Source: Epiperipatus broadwayi (taxonomy: Eukaryota; Onychophora; Udeonychophora; Euonychophora; Peripatidae). From it: 64,000 nucleotides of DNA. Each line of letters starts with the position of its first letter. Positions within the stretch are counted from its first letter, which is position 1. The DNA lies in contig JAQFVV010000036.1 in the NCBI GenBank assembly GCA_028023455.1, forward strand, positions 4,831,576 to 4,895,575, written 5' to 3'. A program made the position numbers and the translations under genes. The notes under the pieces are model-generated. The model did no database searches. It saw nothing but the letters and a program-made list of their open reading frames with translations, and was not told the DNA's origin. Of the stretch, positions 25,869 to 38,816 are shown one piece after another.

Positions 25869-26498
25869 ATGAACAATCAAGATAATAATTTAGAGAGTGA
25901 AATATCTGAGTTTATTGTTGATGAAAGTTGTGAGGAGAAACGAGAAATAGAAAACTTAATTGAAATGGAAACAGTTGTAGATAGTGTCCCAATTATAGAT
26001 AGTAAAATGAAAGAAGAAGAGGAAGAAGTTATAGAAATTAAAACAGTGGAAGAAAAGATAATAGTATCTAAAAAGGAGGTAGAGAACTCCCAAATATCTC
26101 AACTATTATTGATGATGAAGGAGATGAAAGAAGATAGTAATATAAAATTTAATGTTCTTAATGAAAATATGATTAAAAATAGAGAGGATACAAAAGCTCT
26201 TAATGAAAATATGATTAAAAATAGAGAGGATACAAAAGCTCTTAATGAAAATATGAATAAAAATATTGAGTCTCTTAATGAAAACCTAAATAAAACAAAT
26301 ATAAGATTAGAATCTCTTAGTGAAAATGTGGACAAAAATAGTAATGAAATCAGAACTTGTGTAGAAAGTATAAATCAAAAACTTAATGAAACCTGTAAGA
26401 CGGTAGAAGATTTTAAGGTGGAAGTACAAGATAAATTTAATAATTTGGATTTGAGATTTGATAGCAATGAAAAAGTCATTGATTCTTTAAAGGAATAA
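25869..26498 (+). CDS. Coiled-coil protein, first part (element-encoded)
   Basis: 209 codons, very rich in Lys, Glu, Asn and Ile. The N-terminal 70 residues are acidic, with a run of Glu (about 49-53). From about 75 onward the sequence has heptad-like spacing of Leu/Ile/Val and is predicted to be coiled coil. A perfect 42-nt tandem duplication encodes two copies of LNENMIKNREDTKA (residues 97-110 and 111-124), followed by diverged LNENxNK units. No signal peptide or membrane segment. It ends at TAA (26,496-26,498). The next ATG is in the same frame one codon later, so this and the following frame were probably one gene or are joined by stop readthrough. The position of a Gag gene suggests a structural role, but no zinc knuckle or capsid motif is visible. 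Family not recognised. Confidence 0.65.
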   Translation: MNNQDNNLESEISEFIVDESCEEKREIENLIEMETVVDSVPIIDSKMKEEEEEVIEIKTVEEKIIVSKKEVENSQISQLLLMMKEMKEDSNIKFNVLNENMIKNREDTKALNENMIKNREDTKALNENMNKNIESLNENLNKTNIRLESLSENVDKNSNEIRTCVESINQKLNETCKTVEDFKVEVQDKFNNLDLRFDSNEKVIDSLKE

Positions 26499-26501
26499 AT
26501 A

Positions 26502-27734
26502 ATGCAAATAGAAGACAGAAATCAAAAATTGTTGAAGAGAAAATTTTCTGAATTTTCAGAAAGAGCAGTAAAATATTTTAAAACTCAAATAGAAGAATCT
26601 ATTGTCCGATGTCAACTAAATAATAGTAGGTTAGATCAGAAAATAGAGAGTTATAATTTAAGTGTAAAGAATGAAATCTATGAAGTAAAGAGTAATATAA
26701 ATCATATTAATGAAGAAATTAGAATTACTAAGGAAGAGGTAGTTCAGACTAAAATAAGTATCAAAGAAGAAGTTCAAAAAGAAGTAATGGGAAAATTAAA
26801 AGATTTAGGGATACAAAACTTTGAAGGAAAGATAGTAAGTAAGAAAGTATCTCATGAAATAAGTAGTAAATCTGCTGAAATAATTAGTACAGATTTGGAA
26901 AAGAATCAAGAATCTATTGATTTAATTAGTGTAGATGTGGTAGATGACAAAGAAATTGTAGAGACTGTAGATGAAGAAAATCCACAATTCATTGAGATAG
27001 TTAATAAAGATATTAACTTATGTAGTAATTTGACAGCAGAAAACATAGATTCTGTTAAATTAGGAGATAAAGATAGATATAATGATGTATCATTTGTTAA
27101 GATAGCAGATGACGAATTTAAAAAAGATGAGTCTTATATTAAATTCGCTAGTAAAGAAACCAAGTTATTTGTTGAAAAAACTATTATAGATAATGAAATG
27201 ATTTATGAAGAAAAGGAGATTAATAAAAAGTCTATTGAAATAGTTGATAGTAGAAATGAAATATACAGAAAAATATTAAAAAATCCCAAAGAATATTTTA
27301 AATTGACTAATGAAATGATAGGAGTGAGTAAATCCTATGAAAGAGTAGTTGGTGAAAGAACTATAGATCAACTTAATAGTTTTAAAAAATATTATATTGA
27401 TGATAAAAGATTTAATAAATCTACAGGGATAAAGTTTATCTCTTCAGAGCAAAAGTATTTAAAGTTGTTGGAACATGAGTTACCAAAAATTATTGATAAA
27501 AGTAGTAATAAATTTAAAAATAAAATGCAAGATGTGATATCTAAATGTAGTGTTAATGATAGAAATATTCGTTTACAATTTGATATTTCTAAAGAAATAT
27601 TGTTTAAAGGAATTAGAAACTTGATACCTAATAGTGAATTTATAAGAGAAAAATTTAATCAGAATAGAGATATAAGCAAGATAAAAGTAAGACTTAAATG
27701 TCTAAAGCACGAGAAATTCATGACATTTTCTTAA
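26502..27734 (+). CDS. Coiled-coil protein, second part (same frame after TAA)
   Basis: 410 codons, in the same frame as the preceding part and separated from it by one stop plus one codon. The first 100 or so residues continue the coiled-coil pattern, the middle is acidic (DVVDDKEIVETVDEENPQ), and the C-terminal third is basic and more globular in composition. The terminus KVRLKCLKHEK is basic, as nucleic-acid-binding tails are. After the stop at 27,732-27,734 another frame keeps reading a similar KVRLKEVERVLKFRFRKENT up to about 27,833, so the true C-terminus has probably been lost by frameshift. No enzyme motif found. It could be a Gag-like packaging protein or a captured host gene. Confidence 0.6.
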   Translation: MQIEDRNQKLLKRKFSEFSERAVKYFKTQIEESIVRCQLNNSRLDQKIESYNLSVKNEIYEVKSNINHINEEIRITKEEVVQTKISIKEEVQKEVMGKLKDLGIQNFEGKIVSKKVSHEISSKSAEIISTDLEKNQESIDLISVDVVDDKEIVETVDEENPQFIEIVNKDINLCSNLTAENIDSVKLGDKDRYNDVSFVKIADDEFKKDESYIKFASKETKLFVEKTIIDNEMIYEEKEINKKSIEIVDSRNEIYRKILKNPKEYFKLTNEMIGVSKSYERVVGERTIDQLNSFKKYYIDDKRFNKSTGIKFISSEQKYLKLLEHELPKIIDKSSNKFKNKMQDVISKCSVNDRNIRLQFDISKEILFKGIRNLIPNSEFIREKFNQNRDISKIKVRLKCLKHEKFMTFS

Positions 27735-28164
27735 GAATGATCTTAATAAAGGAAAGAAGATAGTAAAAGCTAAGGTGAGACTTAAGGAAGTCGAGAGAGT
27801 ATTAAAGTTTAGATTTAGAAAAGAAAATACCTAATGATTAAGACAAATAATTCTTAGATAAGACGTATATTTAAAAATATATTATAGCGCTATTTTTTTA
27901 CAGAACAAATATAAAACTTTAAAATGTCATAACCTAATTAATTATTCAAAAGGATAAAGATGTGTAAAAATTTTTTTTTTAGTATTACTAGTTGAGATTC
28001 TGAGTGTAATGTCCAAATATTTTATAAGTTTGTATTAAAAGCAGTATATTCTTTTATATTTCAGTAGTACAAGATAGAATTTGGTTATAGCAAGTGCATA
28101 AAGATATTAAGTGTCAATGAATAGAGAAATGATAAGATAGATGTTTAATTTAAAATTTTTATTC
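27735..28164 (+). other. 3' untranslated part of the LTR element interior
   Basis: Begins with about 100 bases that look like a frameshifted coding tail (to about 27,833), then non-coding AT-rich DNA up to the polypurine tract. There is no room for a polymerase gene. Confidence 0.6.
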
Positions 28165-28175
28165 GAAGGAGGAGG
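28165..28175 (+). promoter_or_regulatory. Polypurine tract
   Basis: GAAGGAGGAGG lies four bases before the start of the right repeat, where plus-strand DNA synthesis is primed in LTR elements. It stands out as the G-richest purine run in this part of the element. Confidence 0.75.
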
Positions 28176-28179
28176 TTAC

Positions 28180-31100
28180 TGTGCCCTTTTCTATAGGTCA
28201 GTAATAGTTCATAACAGTCAATTACTAAAAATTTTAAATTTAGAATATGTTCTTTTAATATGGTAATTGTATTAAGTCAATTATATTTTTAAAGTACAAT
28301 TTAAAGCTAAAGAAAATATGTGGTATATAAAATTATAGCGAATTATTTAAAAAGTAGTTATGTAAAGTTTAAAATATTGTTTCATATGGTTGTAAAAGCT
28401 GGCCATATTAAATAACACAGCTATAAAAATTAAAAGTATATTTAATAAATTCGATTTTAATAGTTTAAAACTGATAAGTTAATAAATACAGTGTTTAAAT
28501 TTATAATCATATTTAATAGTCAAAATTAATATAATATATTTTATAAATAAATTTTATGATGGTGAGAATTGTATTTAATTCTATATTTTCTAAATTGTTC
28601 TGTCAAATTTTATAATTATATTATATAATATAATAAGTGTATCAATTATATAAATCTAGGCAGAGAAATAGAAAAGAAAATCGTCGTGTCAAAGTTATTA
28701 ATCATGTGACTTGTATACTATATACTTTCACATACTGCTTGTTTGAATTAATAATAAAGTTTAAAATATTTTAAAAGTTATATTATAGAATTGGATGGAA
28801 TTATTGCCTATCATAAAAGCAAATAATAATAAATATTAAGTTAACTGTTGTTATTGCATATTTAAATGACATAATGTTTTAAGTAATGTAATAAAGACGA
28901 ATACAGATATAATAAAAATTAAATATTTTGTTTAAATAAAAATAGATAAATGGAATAGGTTATTAAAATTATTTTAAAAGTTATTTTAAATATTTAAATA
29001 GTTTTAATAAAATAATAATTTATTTAAAAGTAATATTTTAAATAATATTTTGGGTTCATTACGTCATAATTTCTGATTTTGAAATATAATTCTGCTATAA
29101 ATTGAAAATATGTAAATTTGTTCTCAAGCTAAAGTAAGAATTAACCAATAGGAATAGGTATTCTTACAGACTATAAATATGAATTGCACAGGGGTATAGG
29201 GGGAGATTAATAATGTATTGAAACCGGAGAAAGGTAAATTATAGCTATCAAAGAGATAGTATTTTAAAATTATTATTTTAGTCAATTTTAGCGCTCTCTC
29301 ATAATTTATTTGCAAAAACTAATTAATATTTTAAAAGTAACTTGCAAAAAAAGAGAGTGTAAACTAAAAAATATTTTAATAATTTCATTTAACATGCTTT
29401 GTTAAATTTTTTAAAGTTCCTTTATCAGTCATATTTTATCTAAAAATTTAACCTAAACTTCGCAATAAAAAATGGATATACGGTGGAATAAAATGGATAG
29501 AAATTGTAATACTGTAAAAATGTTTGAAATATTTATTGATACAGCTTTATTAATATTTAACCAAAGAACTGTTTTGGTATATAAAAACCACAGCTCGGAC
29601 ATTATACGGAGTCTAAAAAATGTATTGAAACGTATTATTTATAAGTTTATCCAAGATTTATTTTTAAATAGTAATAAGACAATTATATTTCATGAATTAT
29701 TTTATATAATATGATATTCAAAGGAGTAAAATGTTATATCATTTCTGAAGGTAACATTTTTTTTTTATTTTTAAAAGAGATATATAAAAATACCAAACGA
29801 AAGTTTAAATGTATCAAGAAGGAAACATATATAAAAAAAGTGAACACATAGTTGAATAAAAGATGGATCCATGGAAATACAAATAGTACTTAAAAGTTTA
29901 TCGAATATTTTTTCAAAGTTAAATTAGATGGATTGATGCATCGGATACGCAGAGAATATTGGTAGAGAAGATTAAGAAGCTTCACGGGATTAATTAATAT
30001 TATGATTTAATAATTATCATCTTAAATACTAAAACCAAGGATTATTTTCTATAAATTTCACTAAATGGATTAATAATTATTTTTTATTATAAACTTTAAT
30101 GCGTGGAGGAGAACATTTATAAAAACTCTAGAGAAAATAATAAGCATTTTGGACTTATCAGGAACTATCGTCAAGAAAATATGTAATTATAGTTTTGATT
30201 CCTTTTATTTTGTTAACCTAGTTTAAATCTAAAATTTTATATATAAGATTAGGAAAAACATAAAAACATTAATTTATTAATATTAAAATTTTATAATATA
30301 ACAATCTAATAATTTAGCTAAAAATATTTTAATATAAAGTGTATGGGTGTGAATTTTTTTTTTATATCTGCAATGCTCAAGTGGATAAAAGAAACCTACT
30401 GAACACGATGACTAGATAAAGGTTATTGGTAATAATAATAACTATTGATAATTTATAATGTATATTTTTTTTGTTTTCTTTAGATCATCCATAAATTGGA
30501 AGAATGAAGTGTAAAAGTTTTTTACTTATATATACCGTATTTCATACAACATTTTAAAAAACATTATGAGATAGGATTGATTTGAAAATATGCATACGAC
30601 AATTTTTTTGATTTTTTTTATATTAGTGATATAATCCAACATATAACAAATAGTTATGTGATTCTTTTAAAATTTTCATGTTAGGATATTCAAATATTGT
30701 TTAAGTAGATTGTATATGATTAGACATATAGAATAATGAAGTAAGCAGACTTTTCTTGTGGAACCGCTAGATTGTTTAACTATTAATGAATTTTATTTAT
30801 TGTTTGTAAATGCAGATAGTTATTTATCGATGTAAGATGTAGAAAAATCTTGAGAAATAATGTTGAGATAGTGGCTTGGAAGTACTATAGTTAGCAGGAA
30901 ACCAAGATGATGTATTTTTAAAATAGGATATGATAAGGAATGGGAATAATATTTAGTCTTTATGTGGTTATCAGCATAATTAACAAAGCCCTATGACTGA
31001 TACACATTTTATTTGGACAGTGTTTATATTTCTTTAAATATTTGATGTTCTAATAAAGCTGAAGAAATAGCTTTCACATCGTCCCTGTACTAGAGGATAT

Positions 31101-33045
31101 TAGGCAGGTAAATGTCATACCTCTTCGCACTGTGCCATGATTTTGAGATATGTTAAGAGTAATACTCTAGCTTTCTTCCTTAATCCTATGCATCTGTTTT
31201 CGCTATCTTTATTTCATGTAATTGCATCGTTTAGTAAGATATGTTTAAGAGAAATGATAAATAATTTAGAACTTAGGTTATGTTATCGTTTTGTATAAGA
31301 TTGGTTTATTTGCTTAGAAGGAATAGGATGTTATAACTTAAAATTGAAGATCCAAAGTATCCTAAGGAAAGAAAGAATCATAGAATATATTTTGAATTTT
31401 ATTTCGGAAATGAAATATAAATTTTTTAAAATAAAGTATCTAAACAAAGATATTTTCTTTAAAGTGATAATAATTTTAAATGCTTTAGTATTATTTTTTT
31501 AAGAGAAAATAAGTATTGCATATTTTAAAATACAATAGTACAAAGTAAATTATGTAAACAATATGCATTGTATATTTTTTGTTTATTGATTAACAGAAAT
31601 ATATTGATGATTACACTTATATCATACTAAAGTAAGGCTTAAAGAAGAATATATTATGATTAGAAAACATTGTGTGATAAATACTAAAATCTAGTACTGG
31701 ATTTTGGATAATATTTTGTGTAACATCTTTGACTTTTCAAGATGAAAATTTTTTTAATATTTTGAGAAGTCCATACTCATTATAAAATTTTGTTTTCTAG
31801 AGAATGTTTTCTAAGTATGAATTTTTTAAAATAAGATAGTTTAATAATATTAAGGATAAAATGCTGTTGCTAATAAAGTAGATAAATATATTTGTAATAA
31901 GTTAACCATAATGAGAAACCAAATAGTAACATTTTTTTTTTTTAAATTTTGTCCTAAATCTAAATAAAATATAATTGAAATATAAATTATTTTTTTTATA
32001 ACCCGGTAGATCAAACTGTAAAGTAAAAAAGTTAAGGATATCCACTGTAAATAGTGTAAATAAATTGTTTATTTATTTGTTGTTAGTAATAAACTTTGTT
32101 AAATTTTATTTCAAAAATGTTGTGTCCGAGTTATTTATTTCTCCACATCGCTGCATGAAATCACGATATATGCATAATAATCGAAACAAATATATAATTT
32201 TGCACAAAAGATAAATAGAGAATTATTTTAAGAATTTTAAATATTTTATTGGTATTCATTATAATTAAATAATCATAATCTTACATTATTTTATTGGTCA
32301 TAAATCAGTTATCACAATATTATATTAAATTATATGCTATCAGTTGCCACACATATTTTGTCTGTCAGATTATTAAAATGCTACCACGTATTTATTATAT
32401 CATTACATGAAGATATAATATCATATTATATTATTTCATTATTTTATTATGGTAATAAAATTATAGTAAAAAGAAAAGTTATACAGAATTAGTTAAACAA
32501 TGAAGAATATTATTATTATTACTGTTATTTATTATTATTAGTTTCAGTGTAGTAGATTATGACATAAAATCCCTTCTCATATTTTACTACCGTATTTTTA
32601 AAATTAACTTAGAATAAACTTTATGAACCTGAGATTATTTTATTGAGCTAGATTATTATTAAATAGAAGATTAAGATTTAATTATTAGTTTAATCTTAGT
32701 GAGTAGAAGTAATTAAAGTCCTAAGAATACTATGAGTTTGTTATTTGAAATAGTAATAAAGGGGGAATAGTGTTCTTATGCCATTGAGGTAGTATCCCGT
32801 GGGATATTGGCTCAATGTAATCTATCTTGTCACCTGTATTTTCACTTCAAGTCTCATGAAAATATTAAATATTTATTTAATTTATTTTTATAAACTGAAC
32901 CTTATTCGAATTTTAAATTTGAGCTAGTGAAATATTTTAATTTTAATGCTGAATATTTTAGTTATTAATTATTAACTGAGATAGAACCCGTTTTATTTTA
33001 TATCATATATTATCTGGAAGTGAGGATGCACGATTACAGGTTAGA
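28180..33045 (+). repeat. Right long terminal repeat, 4,866 bp
   Basis: Collinear with the left repeat, differing by scattered substitutions (for example GGTCAGTAAT for GGTCGGTAAT near the start) and small indels. It has one copy of the 49-bp unit that is doubled in the left repeat. It ends GGTTAGA and is followed by ATATATATAT. A frame at 29,472-29,714 is longer here (80 codons) than its counterpart in the left repeat, where a shift creates an early stop, which argues against that frame being a gene under selection. Confidence 0.9.
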
Positions 33046-34997
<1,952 letters not shown>

Positions 34998-37900
34998 GTT
35001 TCAAAGCAAAACTTTATTGAGTCTAAAAAGTTACAGAGTCATATATTGATTTTTTACAAATGAAAAACAAATTACAACTTTCAGTATATAAGTCTTTATC
35101 TTTTCTGCATACTTTTTTTTCTTCTTGTTTTTAAATTTGGTCTTCTATTTAGTTCAGTTTATGCTTGCATTTTTTTTTTAAAATTGGAAAAAATGCTGAT
35201 GTTGAAAATGTCATCATCTATCTTATTGGTCTTTATATTTCATAGACTGGATCTCTGTTTCAAGTGTGACCATGTGGCTGCAAATATATCTGGTTGAGCT
35301 AGGATGCTGTCTCTTTTTCTTAACAGTTCTAGTTTTATTGAATATGTTGCTGGGTGGCGTCGAGGGTTATTGGCAAGTGCAAAAGTGCATCTGGTGCACC
35401 AGTAGGCATAAAGGCTGTATGTTGCTGCACGAATAGCAGGGTTGTTGCCTTTTTTAAATGTATTTATTATTTCATCAATTGAAATGATAGCCTTTCTGTA
35501 TGTGGTAAACATTGTGCGACGTATTGTTTCTAGGGCACTGCAGGAATGAAGAAAATGATCTTGTGTCTCTTCTTCTCTATGACATAGCCCGCACATGGGG
35601 TCTATATTGGTATAGAATCTACGAAATCTAAGGAAATGGGTTGTGGGTAGAGCATTGAGATTAAGCTTAAGTAGAAAATCGAATAATTTTGGTTCTAATG
35701 ACCATTTTCTGAATTGTTGCAGTAGTTGCCTGTTATCTATTCCAAGAACTGATGGATGTAGATTGGGTGTCTGGTTTGGATGTAGTATATTGTAAATGTC
35801 CCAGTATGTATACTTGTTGTCATTATTGAGTGATATTTTGTTGTATATTGGCTTGAGTTCTTCAATCAGTGTGGATAGATATCCATATGAAGGGGGTGGT
35901 CTGTCTGTGGGTATTATACTGATTACACACTCCAGGTCTGGAAATCTTTTTATGGTTGCTGTTATTAGATTTACTGATTTCTGTGTGTAAAAAACATTGA
36001 TTGTATGGAGTCCAAGTCCATTGCTATGTGGTGGTCTGCTCAGATTTTTTAAAGAGATTGCCACTGTCTTTCTCTTCCATATTAGTTTGTTACAGATTGA
36101 TGAGATTTTAGATATGAATGTTTTTGCAAATTTGATTATAGGTGTATAGTATGTAATTTTTGTAGTTATAAGTTGATTAAATAGTGCTACCTTTGCATAT
36201 ATTGACAGGTATGACTTTTCAAGTGAGGCTGTGATTTTTTCAGCATCTATTTTTAATTTATTTTGAATTTTTTGCCTCATTCCATTGGTTCCAAGGTAGA
36301 ATGGGAAACCAAGGAAAGCAGATGGTTTACCATTAAACATCTCTGTACAGTGCTTGCCTGTGTATATTGACCATGCTGCAGTTTTATTTGTGTTAATTTT
36401 TAAATTAAAATTTGAGGTATAATTCTTGATTATCTCTTGTAATATGGGGAGGTTCTTTTTAGAGGGGAGGAAAACGGTTACATCGTCCATATAGGCTATG
36501 CATGATATATTTAAAGCAGTGTTTGGAATTTGAATGCCTTTTATTTTTTTCTGTATCTCTATTAATAGAGGATTTATATATATTGTAAAGAGCAAGGCAC
36601 TTAGGGGGGATCCTTGTGGGATGGATTGACTCGGTCTGAAGGCTGGTGATTTTTTTCCATTCAATGTGATGTGAATTTCACGGCTGAGTAGCAGATTTGC
36701 TATTATATATAGTAGGGATGGAGGTGTTGTTGTTTTTTTCAGCACGTCTAATAATTTGGCTATAGGCACTGAGTCAAAAGCTGCCTCAATGTCTAGTTGA
36801 ACTATAATTGGTGCATATTTCTTTCTTTTTTTTACTACTTCAATAATTGTTTTGTACATTAAGGCACCCTGGCCAATGGATGATCCTTTTTTGGCATATT
36901 GTGCTGATGATAACACAGGGAGTATGTGTTGTTCTATTTTTTCCTTTATCACTCTTTCAAGAATTTTTATTCCTAAAGGTCCCATTGAAATTGGTCGTAG
37001 ATTAGATAAAGATGATATTGCTGTTTGTTTTTTGTTAAATGGAACCATTGCAATTGGGTATAGACTTTGTATGTTGTAAATTTTTTGGGATATGTAATTG
37101 GCTAGATTGCACAGGTATTTTGCTGTGAAGTGACTAAGATGTTTGAACACAAATTTGGGAATTCCTTGTGGTCCTGGGTGACATGTGTTTGTTATTGTTG
37201 CAAGTTGAAATACAATGTCAGTTGTTGTTATTGGTGTATCTGTTTCAGGGTCTCCAAATATGTCTTCATTTGGTATGTACACTCTCTGTTTTTGCAGTTT
37301 TTTTTTAAAGTGTTGATATATTGGGTTTATCATGTTATGTCCAGCTGTTATAGAGCCATCTATTTCAAGTGCCATAGGCACTCTGACTGTGGATGGGTAT
37401 CCCAATGCCCACCGTATGTATGCTCTGGTCCAAGTATGTTGTTGTGTAAGGCATATTTTTTTCTTTTTTATTGCTACATATTGCTTTAGTGTATTGCATG
37501 TATTGTTGTACATTTCTGTAAGTTTTTTAATTTGTGTTTGATTATCTGTAGTTGGTCTGGAAATGGTTATTCTTTTATGTAGTTCATCTGCCAATGCTAA
37601 TAATCTGGTGGGGGGTGTTGAGTTGCAGGTAATATGATTGATGTTGAAAGAAAGTATATTGGTGAATGCTATATACTTTTGTACTGGATCGAGTGACATG
37701 TTTTGAAGTTTTTGGAGCATTATATATGTTTCTGAATATAAGAATTCAGTTGTTTGTGCTGGAAGAAGTATTCGCATAGTCTTTTGGAGGGCTATTGTTG
37801 TATTTTGTATTTTTGTTAGGTCGAGGGTGATGAACTGAGCAGCATGATCTGAGATTATAGATGGACAGAGTTCAAGATTAAAATAATGATGTAACATTGG

Positions 37901-38506
37901 TGAGTAGAAACACAAATCAATAAGTGACTTATATCTATTGTTATTAAAAGATATTGAGTTTGATGGGAGAAAACCCTCAGCACTCATAAGTGGGATTGTT
38001 ATTTGATGGATCCATTTGGTGACAAAAGTTTGGTAGGTCATGTTGAAATCTCCCAGGAGTATTATGGGATTTGGTGTTGCTGTAAGCATTGAATTTATTG
38101 TTGCTATTATTCTGGAGATGATGACAGGGCCTGGTGGTATATATACAAATACTAGGTTAAGTGTGATATTTTTATGATGGAGTGTTAATATGATAAGATT
38201 AGAGTCAATATATATAATTTTAAAAGAATCGAAAGGGCAGTTGTGGGAAATAATTATGCCTGTGCCACCTGATGGTGATGATGATTGCCTTGAGCAGGCA
38301 CAAAAACCTTGGCTGACTAAATATTTTGATGGATCAATTTGAGAGCTGCTGTATATTTTTGTTTCCAAAAGCCCCAGTATGTGTGGTTGTGTTGTATGTA
38401 ACCATTTTTTGAGATCAAAAAGTTTTTTGGTGGCATTTAAGCCTCTAATGTTGAGAGATCCAATTTTTATCTTCATGTTTTAAATAATTTTTTAACAGGG
38501 TATTGA
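34998..38506 (-). mobile_element. LINE-B: young, 5'-truncated APE-type LINE
   Basis: Minus-strand non-LTR retrotransposon between two (TTA)n tracts. It starts about 30 bases upstream of ORF2, so ORF1 and the 5' promoter are absent, yet ORF2 is fully open. The 3' UTR (35,239-34,998) ends CTTTGAAAC directly followed by (TAA)n, the same terminal TTGAAAC as LINE-A. An AATAAAG lies about 25 bases before the end. The intact reading frame and pure flanking repeat point to a recent insertion into, or at the end of, the (TAA)n tail of LINE-A. Confidence 0.9.
35240..38476 (-). CDS. LINE-B ORF2: APE endonuclease / reverse transcriptase
   Basis: 1,078 codons, uninterrupted. N-terminal APE-type endonuclease (about 1-220) with N9 (LNIRGLN), E38 (LLETK), D143/N145 (GDFN), D187 (SLIDLCFYS) and D210/H211 (SDH). 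Reverse transcriptase (about 470-830): RPISMGPLGIKILE (494-507), VQLDIEAAFDSV (559-570, catalytic D562), IPQGSPLSALLF (619-630), AYMDD (661-665, catalytic D664/D665). C-terminal zinc knuckle C962-C965-H974-C979 (CX2CX8HX4C). No RNase H domain. The domain order fits the L1/Tx1 side of LINEs, but exact clade placement needs a tree. The protein nicks target DNA and copies its RNA at the nick. YMDD is unusual, since most LINEs have YADD or FADD. All catalytic residues are present, so activity is possible if a promoter is supplied. Confidence 0.95.
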   Translation of the reverse strand: MKIKIGSLNIRGLNATKKLFDLKKWLHTTQPHILGLLETKIYSSSQIDPSKYLVSQGFCACSRQSSSPSGGTGIIISHNCPFDSFKIIYIDSNLIILTLHHKNITLNLVFVYIPPGPVIISRIIATINSMLTATPNPIILLGDFNMTYQTFVTKWIHQITIPLMSAEGFLPSNSISFNNNRYKSLIDLCFYSPMLHHYFNLELCPSIISDHAAQFITLDLTKIQNTTIALQKTMRILLPAQTTEFLYSETYIMLQKLQNMSLDPVQKYIAFTNILSFNINHITCNSTPPTRLLALADELHKRITISRPTTDNQTQIKKLTEMYNNTCNTLKQYVAIKKKKICLTQQHTWTRAYIRWALGYPSTVRVPMALEIDGSITAGHNMINPIYQHFKKKLQKQRVYIPNEDIFGDPETDTPITTTDIVFQLATITNTCHPGPQGIPKFVFKHLSHFTAKYLCNLANYISQKIYNIQSLYPIAMVPFNKKQTAISSLSNLRPISMGPLGIKILERVIKEKIEQHILPVLSSAQYAKKGSSIGQGALMYKTIIEVVKKRKKYAPIIVQLDIEAAFDSVPIAKLLDVLKKTTTPPSLLYIIANLLLSREIHITLNGKKSPAFRPSQSIPQGSPLSALLFTIYINPLLIEIQKKIKGIQIPNTALNISCIAYMDDVTVFLPSKKNLPILQEIIKNYTSNFNLKINTNKTAAWSIYTGKHCTEMFNGKPSAFLGFPFYLGTNGMRQKIQNKLKIDAEKITASLEKSYLSIYAKVALFNQLITTKITYYTPIIKFAKTFISKISSICNKLIWKRKTVAISLKNLSRPPHSNGLGLHTINVFYTQKSVNLITATIKRFPDLECVISIIPTDRPPPSYGYLSTLIEELKPIYNKISLNNDNKYTYWDIYNILHPNQTPNLHPSVLGIDNRQLLQQFRKWSLEPKLFDFLLKLNLNALPTTHFLRFRRFYTNIDPMCGLCHREEETQDHFLHSCSALETIRRTMFTTYRKAIISIDEIINTFKKGNNPAIRAATYSLYAYWCTRCTFALANNPRRHPATYSIKLELLRKRDSILAQPDIFAATWSHLKQRSSL

Positions 38507-38816
<310 letters not shown>

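Larger units (their letters stand above)
20184..33045 (+). mobile_element. Giant-LTR, non-autonomous LTR retroelement
   Basis: About 12.86 kb, made of two direct repeats (20,184-25,102 and 28,180-33,045) around a 3,077-bp internal region. A putative primer-binding site starts three bases after the left repeat and a polypurine tract lies just before the right one, the layout of an LTR retroelement. Both repeats begin TGTGCCC and end GGTTAGA. ATAT lies on both sides, compatible with a short target duplication, but the target is (TA)n so this is not decisive. The internal region encodes only a coiled-coil protein frame. No RT, RNase H, integrase or protease motif is visible. The proportions recall plant LARD elements, but here the interior is coding. 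The repeats have diverged by scattered substitutions and small indels, so the insertion is not new. Confidence 0.85.

Noticed and set aside
21475-29714. Small frames shared by the two LTRs (21,475-21,669 and 29,472-29,714)
   Set aside because: They are shared only because the LTRs are copies of each other. One copy is shortened by a frameshift and neither has a recognisable feature.
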